From: Nocardia sienata NBRC 100364
GTDB lineage: Bacteria; Actinomycetota; Actinomycetes; Mycobacteriales; Mycobacteriaceae
Direction of reading: 5' to 3'
Assembly (NCBI RefSeq): GCF_001613205.1
Contig: NZ_BDBX01000009.1
Coordinates: 1-64,000 of the forward strand
Length of the DNA stretch: 64,000 nucleotides
This document shows positions 1-8,309 of this stretch, piece by piece; the first letter of the stretch is position 1; each line of letters starts with the position of its first letter. The notes under the pieces are model-generated. The model did no database searches, was not told where the DNA came from, and saw only the letters and a list, made by a program, of their open reading frames with translations. A program made the translations under genes and the position numbers.

Positions 1-270
1 GGTGACCGGCTCGGCAACCTCATCGGGTTTCTGGAGGACTGTCTCGATCAGATCGAGAAGCGGGTGGGTGTGCTGCGGCAGGGCTGGTCCGGTGAGGCGG
101 CCACCGCCTACGACGACGCGCACGCCGACTGGCTTACCGGCGTGCAGGATATGAAGGACGGTCTTCTGCGGATGCAGGAGGCCGCCCGTACCGCGCACAC
201 GAACTACACCAGCGCGGCACAGACCAATGTGGCGATGCTGGGTCGCGGCCCGGCCCCCGGTGCGCAGTGA
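1..270 (+). CDS. WXG100-family ESX secretion protein (5' truncated)
   Basis: The frame is open from base 1, so the true start lies outside the window; at least 89 residues are visible. The G-W-S-G turn near residue 31, the amphipathic helices on both sides, the lack of cysteine-rich or enzymatic motifs and the tail of small residues fit a WXG100 (EsxA/EsxB-like) helical hairpin. Such proteins are exported by type VII secretion, usually as a dimer with a partner. The stop codon overlaps the GTG start of the next gene (GTGA), so the two are translationally coupled and this protein is probably the export partner of the following toxin. The WXG turn and context are seen; the partner role is inferred. 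Confidence 0.75.
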   Translation, partial: GDRLGNLIGFLEDCLDQIEKRVGVLRQGWSGEAATAYDDAHADWLTGVQDMKDGLLRMQEAARTAHTNYTSAAQTNVAMLGRGPAPGAQ

Positions 271-1751
271 CCGATACCGCCACGATCGATGTAGACCCGC
301 AGGTCTACTACGACGCCGCTACGGCGCTCACCACAGCCTCTATGGCGTTCGCCCACGCGGTCGATGATCGGTGGTCGGCGCTGGCCGACTGCGAACAGAT
401 GGCCGGCTCCTACGATGACGCCAAAACCTGGGCCGCCGACTACGACGCCCGAGCCGGTGAGGCCATCAAAACCTCCCGAATGCTGTGGGAGGCGGCGTGG
501 AGCTATTGCCGGCTGATCGGTGAAATGGGCCACAATCACGCGCTGGCCGACTGGGCGTCGGTGGTCAACAACACCGCCCCGCTACCGCAGTACCCGAAGA
601 TGCCCGATTGGCTCAGCATCACGTGTCGGCCCGAACTGCCCTCTGCCGGTGGCCCGGGTGAGGGTCTGGTCGTAGAGGGTCTTTCCGGCGCGGTCGATCT
701 GCTAGACGAAGTCGGGGTGATCATTCCCGACGGCAATACCGGCAAACTCGCCAACGCCGGCCGGATCTGGTCGGAGATGGCCGCCGACCAGGCAGTGGCG
801 AATTTCAGTGCCGAGCTGAACCGCATTGCCGACATGTTCGCCGCCGTGACCACGCCGGAAGCGCAATACATCGATGAAGACCTGCGCAAAATGGCGACCG
901 CCACCGTAGAGGTGGTGGGCCTGATCGGCGAACTCGGTATCGCGGTCAACGATCACATGGTTTCCCTCGAAGAGCTGCGCAACAAGCTGAAAGATCAGCT
1001 CATCGCGCTCGGTATCGAGATCGGCAAAGAGGTCCTGATCGGTATCGGACTCTCGGTGATCACAGCCGGTTTCGGGGCGGCGCTGGCCACCGCCCGCGGC
1101 GCGGCCGCGGTCAAGAAGTTCGCCGGGCCGATCCGCTCGCTGGTGGTCATGTTCAAGAACGCGAAGATCACCAAAGGGGTCAAGCCCACCAACGCCCCCG
1201 CCAAACACCAGCCGACGCTGGCCGAGCTGGCAGCACGGAAACCAGCGACCACCCCGACCAAGCCGACCAGCACCGTCACCAATGCGCTCACCGAAGACGA
1301 CCATATCGCCATCAACTCATACAGTGGCCAGGCGTATCAGTTCATGAACGCCTACCTGCGCAACCCGCTTGCGCCGGATGACCCCTATATCAACAGTCGT
1401 GTCAAGGCCCTCGACGAGGCGCTGGGCAAGCTGCCAAACTACGAGGGGCCCGTGGTCCGCCACACCAACCTCCCTCCGGAAGTGCTCGACAAGTACGTCC
1501 CGAATCACACCGTCATCGAAGACGGGTTTTTTTCGACCAGCCGCAACCCCAACGGCGCCTCTCCGATGTTCGAGAATGGTGCGGAGGTCGAATTTCAGGT
1601 CTTGTCCAAGACCGGCAAAGACGTCTCGGCGTACTCGAAGGAGCCGCAAGAGATGGAAGTGCTGTTTCCATCCGAGACACCGTTCATCTGCACAGAGAAG
1701 ACTTTCGATCCGGTGAAGAATCGGTGGTTCATCCGCCTGATCGAGCCGTAG
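267..1751 (+). CDS. ESX-type polymorphic toxin with C-terminal ADP-ribosyltransferase domain
   Basis: 494 aa. Residues about 1-110 form a helical WXG/ESX-type region rich in Ala and Trp. Residues 254-277 form a hydrophobic, glycine-rich segment that could insert in a membrane, and residues 308-340 are a Pro/Thr/Lys linker. Residues about 345-494 carry the three signatures of an R-S-E class arginine-type ADP-ribosyltransferase: Arg398 in VVRHTN, the Ser423-Thr-Ser425 motif in FFSTSRN, and the catalytic E-x-E pair Glu462/Glu464 in QEMEVLF. The family transfers ADP-ribose from NAD+ to a target protein. The start is the GTG overlapping the WXG100 stop; a 95-aa gene follows at once, the usual toxin-immunity order. 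Target and recipient cell are unknown. A seven-T run at 1527-1533 lies inside the STS motif. Confidence 0.85.
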   Translation: MTDTATIDVDPQVYYDAATALTTASMAFAHAVDDRWSALADCEQMAGSYDDAKTWAADYDARAGEAIKTSRMLWEAAWSYCRLIGEMGHNHALADWASVVNNTAPLPQYPKMPDWLSITCRPELPSAGGPGEGLVVEGLSGAVDLLDEVGVIIPDGNTGKLANAGRIWSEMAADQAVANFSAELNRIADMFAAVTTPEAQYIDEDLRKMATATVEVVGLIGELGIAVNDHMVSLEELRNKLKDQLIALGIEIGKEVLIGIGLSVITAGFGAALATARGAAAVKKFAGPIRSLVVMFKNAKITKGVKPTNAPAKHQPTLAELAARKPATTPTKPTSTVTNALTEDDHIAINSYSGQAYQFMNAYLRNPLAPDDPYINSRVKALDEALGKLPNYEGPVVRHTNLPPEVLDKYVPNHTVIEDGFFSTSRNPNGASPMFENGAEVEFQVLSKTGKDVSAYSKEPQEMEVLFPSETPFICTEKTFDPVKNRWFIRLIEP

Positions 1752-1767
1752 GAGCAAGGAGACACAG

Positions 1768-2055
1768 ATGCCCGAACACATCGCAGGAAAGACGTTCTTG
1801 ACCCCTGAAGAGGCGCGCGCCGCGGGGCGCCGCGTGCTGACCCCGGAAGAGATCGCCGAAGCAAACGCCAAATTCGACGCATGGGAGAAGACCCGCAACC
1901 CCGACGCGCCCGCCCCTGTGCCATTCGGCGGCCGGTTCTCCGATGATCTGGTGGGCACCGAATACGACCCCGAGGCCGCCGGCTACCCCGACCACATGCG
2001 CAAGGAACTGCCCCCCGACTACCCCGAGGTGCTGCGGAAGCAGTTCAAGCGGTGA
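1768..2055 (+). CDS. Small soluble protein, probable immunity protein of the ADP-ribosyltransferase toxin
   Basis: 95 aa, with a good Shine-Dalgarno (GGAG at 1757-1760) and only 16 bp after the toxin stop, so it is co-transcribed. It is hydrophilic and rich in Glu/Asp and Pro, with no signal peptide, membrane segment or family motif that I recognise. Two similar T-P-E-E stretches near residues 12 and 25 are the only internal pattern. A short cytoplasmic protein directly behind a polymorphic toxin is normally its antidote, binding the toxin domain inside the producer; that role is inferred from position only. It could instead be an export chaperone. Confidence 0.6.
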   Translation: MPEHIAGKTFLTPEEARAAGRRVLTPEEIAEANAKFDAWEKTRNPDAPAPVPFGGRFSDDLVGTEYDPEAAGYPDHMRKELPPDYPEVLRKQFKR

Positions 2056-2759
2056 CCCCGGCGACGCGGGCCGATGCTTTCGCCCGCTACACCGGGGCCG
2101 GAGCACCAGAGGCTTGACCGAAGGAGGGCCGGCCATGCGGAAGCCATCGCCCGTCCGCTTAGGGCGTACCCCAGATAGACGAGTTGGTTCTAACGAGTTT
2201 GTCGACACCGCAGCCGTAAGAGATTGCCCCGGTAGATCGAGATGTACGGGTGGTCTGAGTCGAGTTACTGTTCGGCCTCGGTGAGGTTCTGCTCGAACAG
2301 CGCGAGTGCCTCAGCCGCCCGGCCAGCGGACTCGTAGTCGTAGGCGAGGTTGTTTCGAGTGGTCAGGGTGCCTGGATGGCCGAGGCCCAGAACTCGCTCA
2401 CGGTCGGTGAGGGTCGTTTCGAACAGCGAGATCGCCTCGGAGAATCGCCCAGCGAGGCAGCCGGTCTGCCCCCCGTCGTCGCCCCGGTCGACGAAGCGGG
2501 GATGATCGCCACCGCCCATTCGGCACTCTATCGAGTCAGCGCCGAATACCTCTGACGAACAGGGCGATAGGAAGAAGCTGTTCGTGATTCGCCGTCGAAT
2601 CAGGTGCGCCGAGCAATGCCACCGGCTCACCACCGAGCCGCAGGGGGGAACATTGCGATGTCGGCGATCCGTGGGTGGACCTGCTGGGAGGAGTCCGACG
2701 AAACACACGCCGCCCGGGCACAGGCCGCGTCATCGGCTATGTCGCACGTCGGCTCGGGT
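2056..2759. other. Gene-poor stretch after the ESX locus
   Basis: About 700 bases without an intact gene. The only recognisable coding remnant is a TPR fragment on the minus strand (2265-2480). The rest shows no convincing ribosome-binding site plus frame, no hairpin and no repeat. It looks like a junction between the toxin locus and the LysR gene. Confidence 0.5.
2265..2480 (-). pseudogene. Tetratricopeptide-repeat protein remnant
   Basis: Only about 65 residues at the 3' end of a minus-strand frame look like protein: two helix-turn-helix units with the kinesin-light-chain TPR pattern (G-R-F-S-E-A-I, then H-P-x-T-L-x-x-x-N-N-L-A, then A-x-A-L-x-L-F). Upstream of about 2480 the frame turns into Arg/Ser-rich noise with no repeat pattern and no credible start. 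It is probably the C-terminal scrap of a TPR signalling protein of the kind common in actinomycetes. Confidence 0.5.
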
Positions 2760-3647
2760 TCAGGAGAGGGTCCCGTGGTCGCGGACGGTTCGGGCGAACG
2801 CGCGAATCAGTGAGGACTCTTTCGAGGTCTGCCATGCGAAGGCCCATCGGACTGGTGGGGCATCGAGCACCGGGAGGTAGACGAGGTTGGGCCAGGGGTA
2901 GAAGCGGGCTGCCTCGGCCGGGACGGCGAGGACGGCCTGGCCGGAGACGACCGCCTTGACCTGGTCGTCCCAGCTGGAGACCGTCGGGCCACGCGTGATC
3001 GGGCGACCGGAAGGGGTACGGAACGGCTGGAACGCTGCTTCCATCGCCACGGGGACCGGCGACGTCGGGGTGACGAAGGTGAGGTCGCCGTAGTCCTCCG
3101 AACAGACCGACACGCGGTCGGCGTACGGGTGGGATGCTGCCAGCATCAGCAGAACCGGCGAGGTATGGGTGACGGGTCCGATGGTGAGGTCGGGTTCGTG
3201 GATGGGCAGCCACAGATGCGCCACGTCGATCTCGCCCGAGCGAAGCAGGGCGAACGGAGCGACCGGGTTGATGTCACGGTGGTCGACGAGGGTGTCCGGG
3301 AAGCGGGTGCGGAACTGCTCGACGAGCTTGTCGACCATCCAGCCCTGCGGTCCCATGGTGCCCAATGTCAGGGTTGCGCCGGAACCGCGGGCGGTGGCCG
3401 ACACTGCGTCGATCCCGTTCACGATTTGGCGGTAGCCGGCGTCGAGTTCACGGTAGAGCCGCTGTCCAGCAGGGGTCAGGCGGACCTTACGCGTGGTGCG
3501 TTCGAACAGGGTGGTGCCGATGCGTCGTTCTTGCTGCTTGATCGCCTGACTCACCCGAGCGGGGGTGATATGCAGCCGTTCGGCGGTACGGCCGAAGTGC
3601 AACTCCTGCGCCAGCGTCAGGAAGATCTCGATATCCCGTAGCTCCAC
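2760..3647 (-). CDS. LysR-family transcriptional regulator
   Basis: 295 aa, starting at a GTG with GGAGG 8 bases upstream. Residues 1-60 are the winged helix-turn-helix typical of LysR (L-R-D-I-E-I-F, then A-R-V-S-Q-A-I-K-Q-Q-E and L-F-E-R-T). Residues about 90-290 form the periplasmic-binding-protein-like effector domain. It is divergent from the DoxX-like gene at 3781 with 133 bases between starts, the classical arrangement for a LysR regulator and its target. The inducer is unknown. Confidence 0.9.
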   Translation of the reverse strand: MELRDIEIFLTLAQELHFGRTAERLHITPARVSQAIKQQERRIGTTLFERTTRKVRLTPAGQRLYRELDAGYRQIVNGIDAVSATARGSGATLTLGTMGPQGWMVDKLVEQFRTRFPDTLVDHRDINPVAPFALLRSGEIDVAHLWLPIHEPDLTIGPVTHTSPVLLMLAASHPYADRVSVCSEDYGDLTFVTPTSPVPVAMEAAFQPFRTPSGRPITRGPTVSSWDDQVKAVVSGQAVLAVPAEAARFYPWPNLVYLPVLDAPPVRWAFAWQTSKESSLIRAFARTVRDHGTLS

Positions 3648-3780
3648 CCGTCCTCCACATTGTGAAGCCTCACGTTAACAGTGTCGTGCGGGAACGCTCC
3701 TTTTTCGATGCCTTCACAGCAATGACACTGATCAACAGCATCATCTACATGAGCATTGCCAGGGAAGGGATCGAACTTCG

Positions 3781-4128
3781 ATGAACACCGCCTACCACAT
3801 CGTCGCTGTCGTCACCGCGCTGTGGATCGGCTTCTCGGGATACTCGCTGTTCGCCAAGCAGCAGTTCGTCGTCGAGCCACTCCAGCAGTACGGTGTCCCG
3901 CGGTCGTGGTGGAACTGGCTGGCTGTGGCCAAGTCCGCCGGCGCCCTCGGATTGGTGGTGGGTCTGGCCATCCCCGCGATCGGAGTAGCGGCCGCGGTGG
4001 GACTGATCCTCTACTTCCTCGGCGCCGCGGCCACCACGGTGCGGGCACACTCCTACAAGACCACCGTGTTCCCACTGTTGTACCTCGCACCGGCCGCGGC
4101 GACACTGACGCTGCAACTGGCCGAATAA
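3781..4128 (+). CDS. DoxX-like integral membrane protein
   Basis: 115 aa with four predicted membrane helices (roughly residues 6-24, 46-66, 70-90 and 95-112). The short loop containing P-L-Q-Q-Y-G-V-P is typical of the DoxX_2/DUF4870-like small membrane proteins found next to oxidative or drug stress regulators. The biochemical role of the family is poorly defined. It lies opposite the LysR gene and is the likely target of that regulator. The start is the ATG behind an AAGGGA sequence about 10 bases upstream. Confidence 0.75.
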   Translation: MNTAYHIVAVVTALWIGFSGYSLFAKQQFVVEPLQQYGVPRSWWNWLAVAKSAGALGLVVGLAIPAIGVAAAVGLILYFLGAAATTVRAHSYKTTVFPLLYLAPAAATLTLQLAE

Positions 4129-4334
4129 GAGCAGAAAGAGATTGCGCTGTCGCCGACGGTGGCTGCCCTGATCGGCCGGGACCCGCGGTTTCTCCACCCT
4201 TCACGACACTCGGCGGCAAGCGCCCTCACCCGCGGCAACGCCACATCGGACCGATTTCGGCGAGTGCTACGGCGAGCCCGTGCCGTGGGGCCGCGGTGCC
4301 CGGCCGTCTGCCCCCCGCCCGGCTGCCGGGAACG

Positions 4335-4372
4335 CGGAACGCCGCCAGGCACCGGTACCTGGCGGCGTTCCG
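4335..4372. terminator. Strong hairpin between convergent DoxX and VOC genes
   Basis: A perfect 15-bp inverted repeat (CGGAACGCCGCCAGG and its complement) with an 8-base loop, 7 bases downstream of the VOC gene stop on the minus strand. It has no T-run, as is common in actinomycetes. It probably ends both convergent transcripts. Confidence 0.6.
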
Positions 4373-4379
4373 CCGGCTG

Positions 4380-4757
4380 CTAAACCGCCTGCCGGCACAC
4401 GGCTTCGACGTTGTTGCCGTCGGGGTCTCGCACGAACGCGCCGTAGTACGCGGGGTGGTACTCCGGCCACAGGCGGGGCCGGTGCAGAACTTCCGCGCCG
4501 GTGTCCACCGCCGCGTGGAAGAAGGCGCGTACCGCCGCTCGGCTCGGTGCGGTGAAAGCGATATGCGATTCACGGAACCCGGCTCCGGCAGGCAGCGGTC
4601 CCAGCCAGAAGGAGGGTTGGGGTGGGTTCGTACTCCCGTAGCCGATGACTTCGTCGAAGTCGATCACCCGGGTCCCTCCCAAGGGGGCGAGTATTCGATC
4701 GTAGAAGGCGGCACTGGCCGCGATATCAGCACATTGAACCGCGAGATGATCGAGCAT
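4380..4757 (-). CDS. VOC-superfamily (glyoxalase/bleomycin-resistance fold) protein
   Basis: 125 aa, one full VOC module of two beta-alpha-beta-beta-beta units. His4 (L-D-H-L-A-V) and the terminal F-V-R-D-P-D-G-N-N-V-E-A motif, with its metal-ligand Glu, match the family. A His in R-E-S-H-I-A-F is a third likely ligand. Members are metal-dependent isomerases, dioxygenases or antibiotic-binding proteins, and the sequence does not tell which. GGAGG lies just upstream of the ATG. It stands alone, with the hairpin at 4335 behind it. Confidence 0.85.
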   Translation of the reverse strand: MLDHLAVQCADIAASAAFYDRILAPLGGTRVIDFDEVIGYGSTNPPQPSFWLGPLPAGAGFRESHIAFTAPSRAAVRAFFHAAVDTGAEVLHRPRLWPEYHPAYYGAFVRDPDGNNVEAVCRQAV

Positions 4758-5059
4758 CCGGGGCCTCCATCGTAGAACTCTCTTTCGGGCGTGCGCCCTG
4801 TTCGGCAGGACATCAATCGGCGAATATCGCGCGAGTATCGGAGTTCGGCGCGGTACCGCGTCCGTGCCGGGCCTCCTGCGTCCGAATCGGCCTCGTCGTC
4901 ATGCTTTCGACCGTAATCGCGCATAGGCCAGAGAATGTCCGCAATTCGAAGTCGGCGCGACCTCGCCGACCGGCCCCGCAGTGATACCCGCGGTGGCGAT
5001 TGCCGACAGTGGTCCCCGGCGACGACCTCGCCCGGCGCCCGCCGTCGGTGGTGAGGAGC

Positions 5060-5290
5060 CGGATCACAGCGTCGCCGGTGAGCACGGCGCCGAGGTTCAC
5101 CGCGAGCTCCCGCTGCATCGCGGCCAGATCCTGGTCGGCGCAACCGCCCATGAACTGGACGCCGGCATTGTTGACCAGCATGTCGATCGGACCGTCTGCT
5201 TCCGCGGCGGCCAGTAAGGCACGGAAGCCGCTCTCGTCGGTGACATCGAGAACATGGGCGGTGGCACCGATCTCTGCGGCGGTCTGCTCC
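5060..5290 (-). pseudogene. Short-chain dehydrogenase remnant, both ends lost
   Basis: About 75 residues in the middle of an SDR are preserved: A-H-V-L-D-V-T-D, then the hallmark L-V-N-N-A-G followed by E-L-A-V-N-L-G-A-V-L-T-G. The N-terminal TGxxxGxG dinucleotide fold is missing, and after about 5074 the reading frame is lost, so the Ser-Tyr-Lys catalytic part is gone as well. The missing 5' end abuts the missing 5' end of the oppositely oriented fragment at 5293-5460. The 300 bases from 4758 to 5059 hold no gene. Confidence 0.6.
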
Positions 5291-5292
5291 CG

Positions 5293-5460
5293 ATCGGCTA
5301 CGAACTCGGTCTGCGCGCGGACAATGTCATCGCCTCGGCCGGGATCTCCATCGGCGCCGCCGCCCTGTACGACCGCACCGGCTCCGTCGGCACCTGCGTG
5401 GTGACCACACTGTCCAACGCCCGGCGTCAGGTCGACTTCTCGACCAACCCGGCCGCCTGA
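5293..5460 (+). pseudogene. C-terminal fragment, possibly hotdog thioesterase
   Basis: The last 55 codons of a gene: alternating hydrophobic strands G-I-S-I-G-A-A-A-L-Y-D and G-S-V-G-T-C-V-V-T-T-L, ending at a TGA at 5458. The pattern resembles the last strands of acyl-CoA thioesterase-like hotdog proteins, but the fragment is too short to be sure. No start or ribosome-binding site is attached. It begins exactly where the SDR remnant on the other strand begins. Confidence 0.4.
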
Positions 5461-5634
5461 AATCCCGTGGCCGGAGGATGGCCGCAAGGGTGATCTCTGT
5501 TCGCCGGAACCTCCCGCCGACCGCGCCCGAGCTCGACGAGCGACGGATACGGGTCGCTGCCGTGTCACACCGGATTACCGGACAGTTGCGTGATGTTCTT
5601 ATGAGCGACGAGGGGCTCCGGGCGGAGGTGTGTG

Positions 5635-6108
5635 GTGAGTTTCCGGTTGGCGGCGTATGCCGTGTGTGTCGACGGCGAGCGGGTGCTGCTCGTCCGCCAC
5701 GTATCGCCGGCGGGTGACACGACTTGGACCCTGCCTGGTGGCAGGGTTGAGCACACAGAGGATCCGTTCGATACGGTGGCCCGGGAGTTCGCCGAGGAAA
5801 CCGGTTGCGCGGCCGCGGTCGAGCGGCTGCTGGGCGTGGACTCCAGGGTGATACCCGCTGCCGAACGGGCGGTCCCCGGTGGACCCGATCATCAGAATGT
5901 CGGCATTTTCTATCAGGTCCGCATCGCCGGCGGGCGGCTCCGGCCGGAGCCGGACGGTCGAACCGTCGACCCGACGTGGACTCCGATGGGCGAGGTCGTA
6001 TCCCTGCCTCGGTCATCGCTGGTGGATATCGGCCTCGCGCTGTTCCGCACCCGTCCGGCGACCGGCCATGTGGCTCCCGTACCGGTGACCGGATCGGTGC
6101 GGCACTGA
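5635..6108 (+). CDS. Nudix hydrolase
   Basis: 157 aa. A complete Nudix box spans about residues 36-58: G-G-R-V-E, seven residues, then R-E-F-x-E-E-T-G, containing the metal-binding R-E-x-x-E-E. The family hydrolyses nucleoside diphosphates linked to another group with Mg2+; the substrate cannot be read from the sequence. GGAGG at 5624-5628 favours the second GTG (5635) over the one at 5632. It is monocistronic as far as can be seen. Confidence 0.88.
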   Translation: MSFRLAAYAVCVDGERVLLVRHVSPAGDTTWTLPGGRVEHTEDPFDTVAREFAEETGCAAAVERLLGVDSRVIPAAERAVPGGPDHQNVGIFYQVRIAGGRLRPEPDGRTVDPTWTPMGEVVSLPRSSLVDIGLALFRTRPATGHVAPVPVTGSVRH

Positions 6109-6540
6109 CGCGGATCCTCACCGCTGTACGAGGTCGGGGCCGCAGCATCCGTTTCGTGCGCGCCGGTGCCGAGGCCGATGGTTCGAAGCAACACCGGCCG
6201 CGCTGGCGCCGGCGTGCGCGGGTGCGAGTTCTCGATGATGGGCACGGTCGGAACGGTTGCCGTGACCGCGGTTCGGCGCACCGCGGCGACCTCGAGGTCA
6301 TCGGTCGATAGTGCTGCGGGACGAACCGGCGACCACGGCTCCGCGGCAGGACGGGATCGAGAACCCGAAGTGAGCGGCTCCCGATCGACCGGAGCAGGGA
6401 CTTTCGCGCCGGTGCGATGCTCGACGACGCGGCAGTGAGCGCGCACAGATCCGTCGATACGGGCAGGACACGAGTTCCGCGACGACGCCGGTGTCCCGAT
6501 GGGCGACCGGGAAACATCGGCCTCGGCGTCGTGGGGACGA
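6109..6540. other. Intergenic stretch, no gene recognised
   Basis: About 430 bases between the convergent Nudix and oxidoreductase genes. All frames here give low-complexity Arg/Thr/Ser-rich translations without motifs. No hairpin of note and no repeat were seen. Confidence 0.5.
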
Positions 6541-7518
6541 TCAGGCTGTCACATCGATGACCACCTTGCCGATAGCCCGGCCCGCGGCGACCTGTTCGAG
6601 GGCACGGGCGCTATCGGCGAGCGGGAAGGTCGCGCCGATATGCGGTGCGACCCGGCCGTCGGCGAGGAGCCCCGCCAGTTCCCGCTCGTTGCGCTCGAAC
6701 TCGTCGGGCTCGATATCGCGGAACTGGAAGCCGATGATCCGCACTCCTTTGACCAGCACCAGATTCAGCGGGATTCGCGGGACCGTTCCGGAGGCGTAGC
6801 CGATAGTGACGAAGCGACCGCCGCGGCCCAGCGCGCGCAGGGCCGGTTCGGACAGGTCACCGCCGACGGGGTCCAGGACTGCGGTGGCGCCCTCGGGGAC
6901 CGCCGCGCGCAGGGCTGCCCGCACATCGGTCTCCCGATGGCCGATCAGGTACTTCGCCCCGTAGGACTCCGCGGCGGCGAGCTTCTCGGGCGAAGACGTG
7001 ACCGCCACCACCTCGATGCCGAGCGCGTCGGCCAGCTGTACCGCCGCCAATCCCACCCCGCCCCCGGCACCGAGTACGACCACGGTGTCACCCGCGCGCA
7101 CCCGGGCCACCGACCGCAGCGCGTGGTACGCGGTGCGATAGGCGACCCCGAACGCGGCGGCGGTCCGGTCGTCCACGCCCGGCGGGATCGGCGCAAGATT
7201 CGTGGCCGGGACGACGATCTCCTCGGCGAAGGCGCCGTACAGGCCGGTACCGGACACACGGTCCCCGATCGCGAACCCCGGGCAGTCCGGGCCGAGCTCG
7301 GTGATGTGGCCCGCGAATTCGCTACCCGGGACGAAGGGCGGCGGCACGGTGACCTGGTACCGCCCGGCGATCAGCAGAACATCGGGGAAATTCGCCGCGG
7401 CCGCGCGCACCCGTATCCGCACCTGCCCGGGGCCGGGCCGGGGGAGGGGCCGCCGTTCGATCCGCAGTACCTCCGGCGACCCGTACTCGGGGCAGACCAC
7501 TGCCCGCACCGTGGTCAC
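6541..7518 (-). CDS. Zinc-free MDR-family NADPH:quinone oxidoreductase-like enzyme
   Basis: 325 aa. It has a GroES-like N-terminal half and a Rossmann half with L-G-A-G-G-G-V-G-L-A-A near residue 150, and no catalytic zinc cysteines, as in quinone/enoyl reductases. It probably reduces or oxidises an enone or acyl-CoA intermediate with NADP(H). The start chosen is the GTG that overlaps the stop of the upstream crotonase (GTGA), with AGGG close upstream; a GTG 12 bases earlier is possible. It is the last gene of the leftward operon ACAD-kinase-crotonase-MDR that starts at 10907. Confidence 0.85.
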   Translation of the reverse strand: MTTVRAVVCPEYGSPEVLRIERRPLPRPGPGQVRIRVRAAAANFPDVLLIAGRYQVTVPPPFVPGSEFAGHITELGPDCPGFAIGDRVSGTGLYGAFAEEIVVPATNLAPIPPGVDDRTAAAFGVAYRTAYHALRSVARVRAGDTVVVLGAGGGVGLAAVQLADALGIEVVAVTSSPEKLAAAESYGAKYLIGHRETDVRAALRAAVPEGATAVLDPVGGDLSEPALRALGRGGRFVTIGYASGTVPRIPLNLVLVKGVRIIGFQFRDIEPDEFERNERELAGLLADGRVAPHIGATFPLADSARALEQVAAGRAIGKVVIDVTA

Positions 7519-8309
7519 CTGCCCTGCCACACCGGAGCGCGTTTCTCCATGAACGCCGTCGCGCCCTCCTTGGCGTCCTCGCTGGCGAAGACCACACCCT
7601 GCCAGTGCCGCAGCCGGTGCGCCGCCTTCTCGGGGTCGGTGACCGACAGGCGCACCAGTTCCTTGCAGGCGGCGACCCCCAGCGGTCCGTTCGCGGCGAT
7701 CCGGTCCGCGAAACCGAGGGCGGTGTCGAGCACGTCACCGGCCGGCACCACGGCATTGATCAGGCCGATCTCATAACCGCGGGCGGCGCTGAACAATTCG
7801 CCGGTGAGCGTCCACTGCAATGCGATCCCGAGCGGAAGGCGCTCGGCGATATAGGTGCCGCCACCGCCCGGGAAGAGTCCGCGCTGCACCTCGGGCAGGC
7901 CGAATTTCGCGGTGTCGGCGGCGACGATGAGATCGCAGCCGAGCAGCAGTTCCAATCCGCCGCCGACCGCGGTGCCGTTGGCGGCCCCGACCACGGGAAC
8001 CTCGACGGCCCCGCGGGTGAGGCGCTGAAAGGCCCGGTTCTCCGGGGTATCGCCGAACCCGACGTCCTCACCGCCGGAGAAGGCGCGCAGGTCCATTCCC
8101 GAGCAGAAGGCGCGGTCTCCGGCGGCGGTGAGGACCAGTGCCCGGGTGCCGGAATCCTGTTCGGCCGCCAGCACGGTGGCGCCGATACCGGCGATCAGGT
8201 TGCCGTTGAGCGCATTGCGCGCCCGCGGGCGGTTGAGGGTGAGCACGGTGACCGGACCGCGGAGCTCCACCAGGAATTCTTCATCGCTCGTGCTGTGTCC
8301 ATCGGTCAT
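7515..8309 (-). CDS. Enoyl-CoA hydratase (crotonase) with both catalytic glutamates
   Basis: 264 aa from the ATG at 8309. The oxyanion-hole motifs F-C-S-G-M-D-L and A-V-G-G-G-L-E-L are present. The Glu in G-G-L-E and the Glu in L-P-E-V match Glu144 and Glu164 of rat crotonase, so a true hydratase is expected. It is third in the operon after the ACAD and the kinase and would hydrate their enoyl-CoA product. The upstream leader is an array of 75-bp repeats, each bringing a GGAGG and an ATG, so the frame can also be read with extra 25-residue N-terminal copies. I chose the ATG closest to the conserved domain. Confidence 0.88.
   Translation of the reverse strand: MTDGHSTSDEEFLVELRGPVTVLTLNRPRARNALNGNLIAGIGATVLAAEQDSGTRALVLTAAGDRAFCSGMDLRAFSGGEDVGFGDTPENRAFQRLTRGAVEVPVVGAANGTAVGGGLELLLGCDLIVAADTAKFGLPEVQRGLFPGGGGTYIAERLPLGIALQWTLTGELFSAARGYEIGLINAVVPAGDVLDTALGFADRIAANGPLGVAACKELVRLSVTDPEKAAHRLRHWQGVVFASEDAKEGATAFMEKRAPVWQGR

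Noticed and set aside
4813..5568. A complete 251-codon SDR gene
   Set aside because: Only the middle ~75 residues look like an SDR; the cofactor fold and catalytic part are missing, so it is annotated as a remnant.
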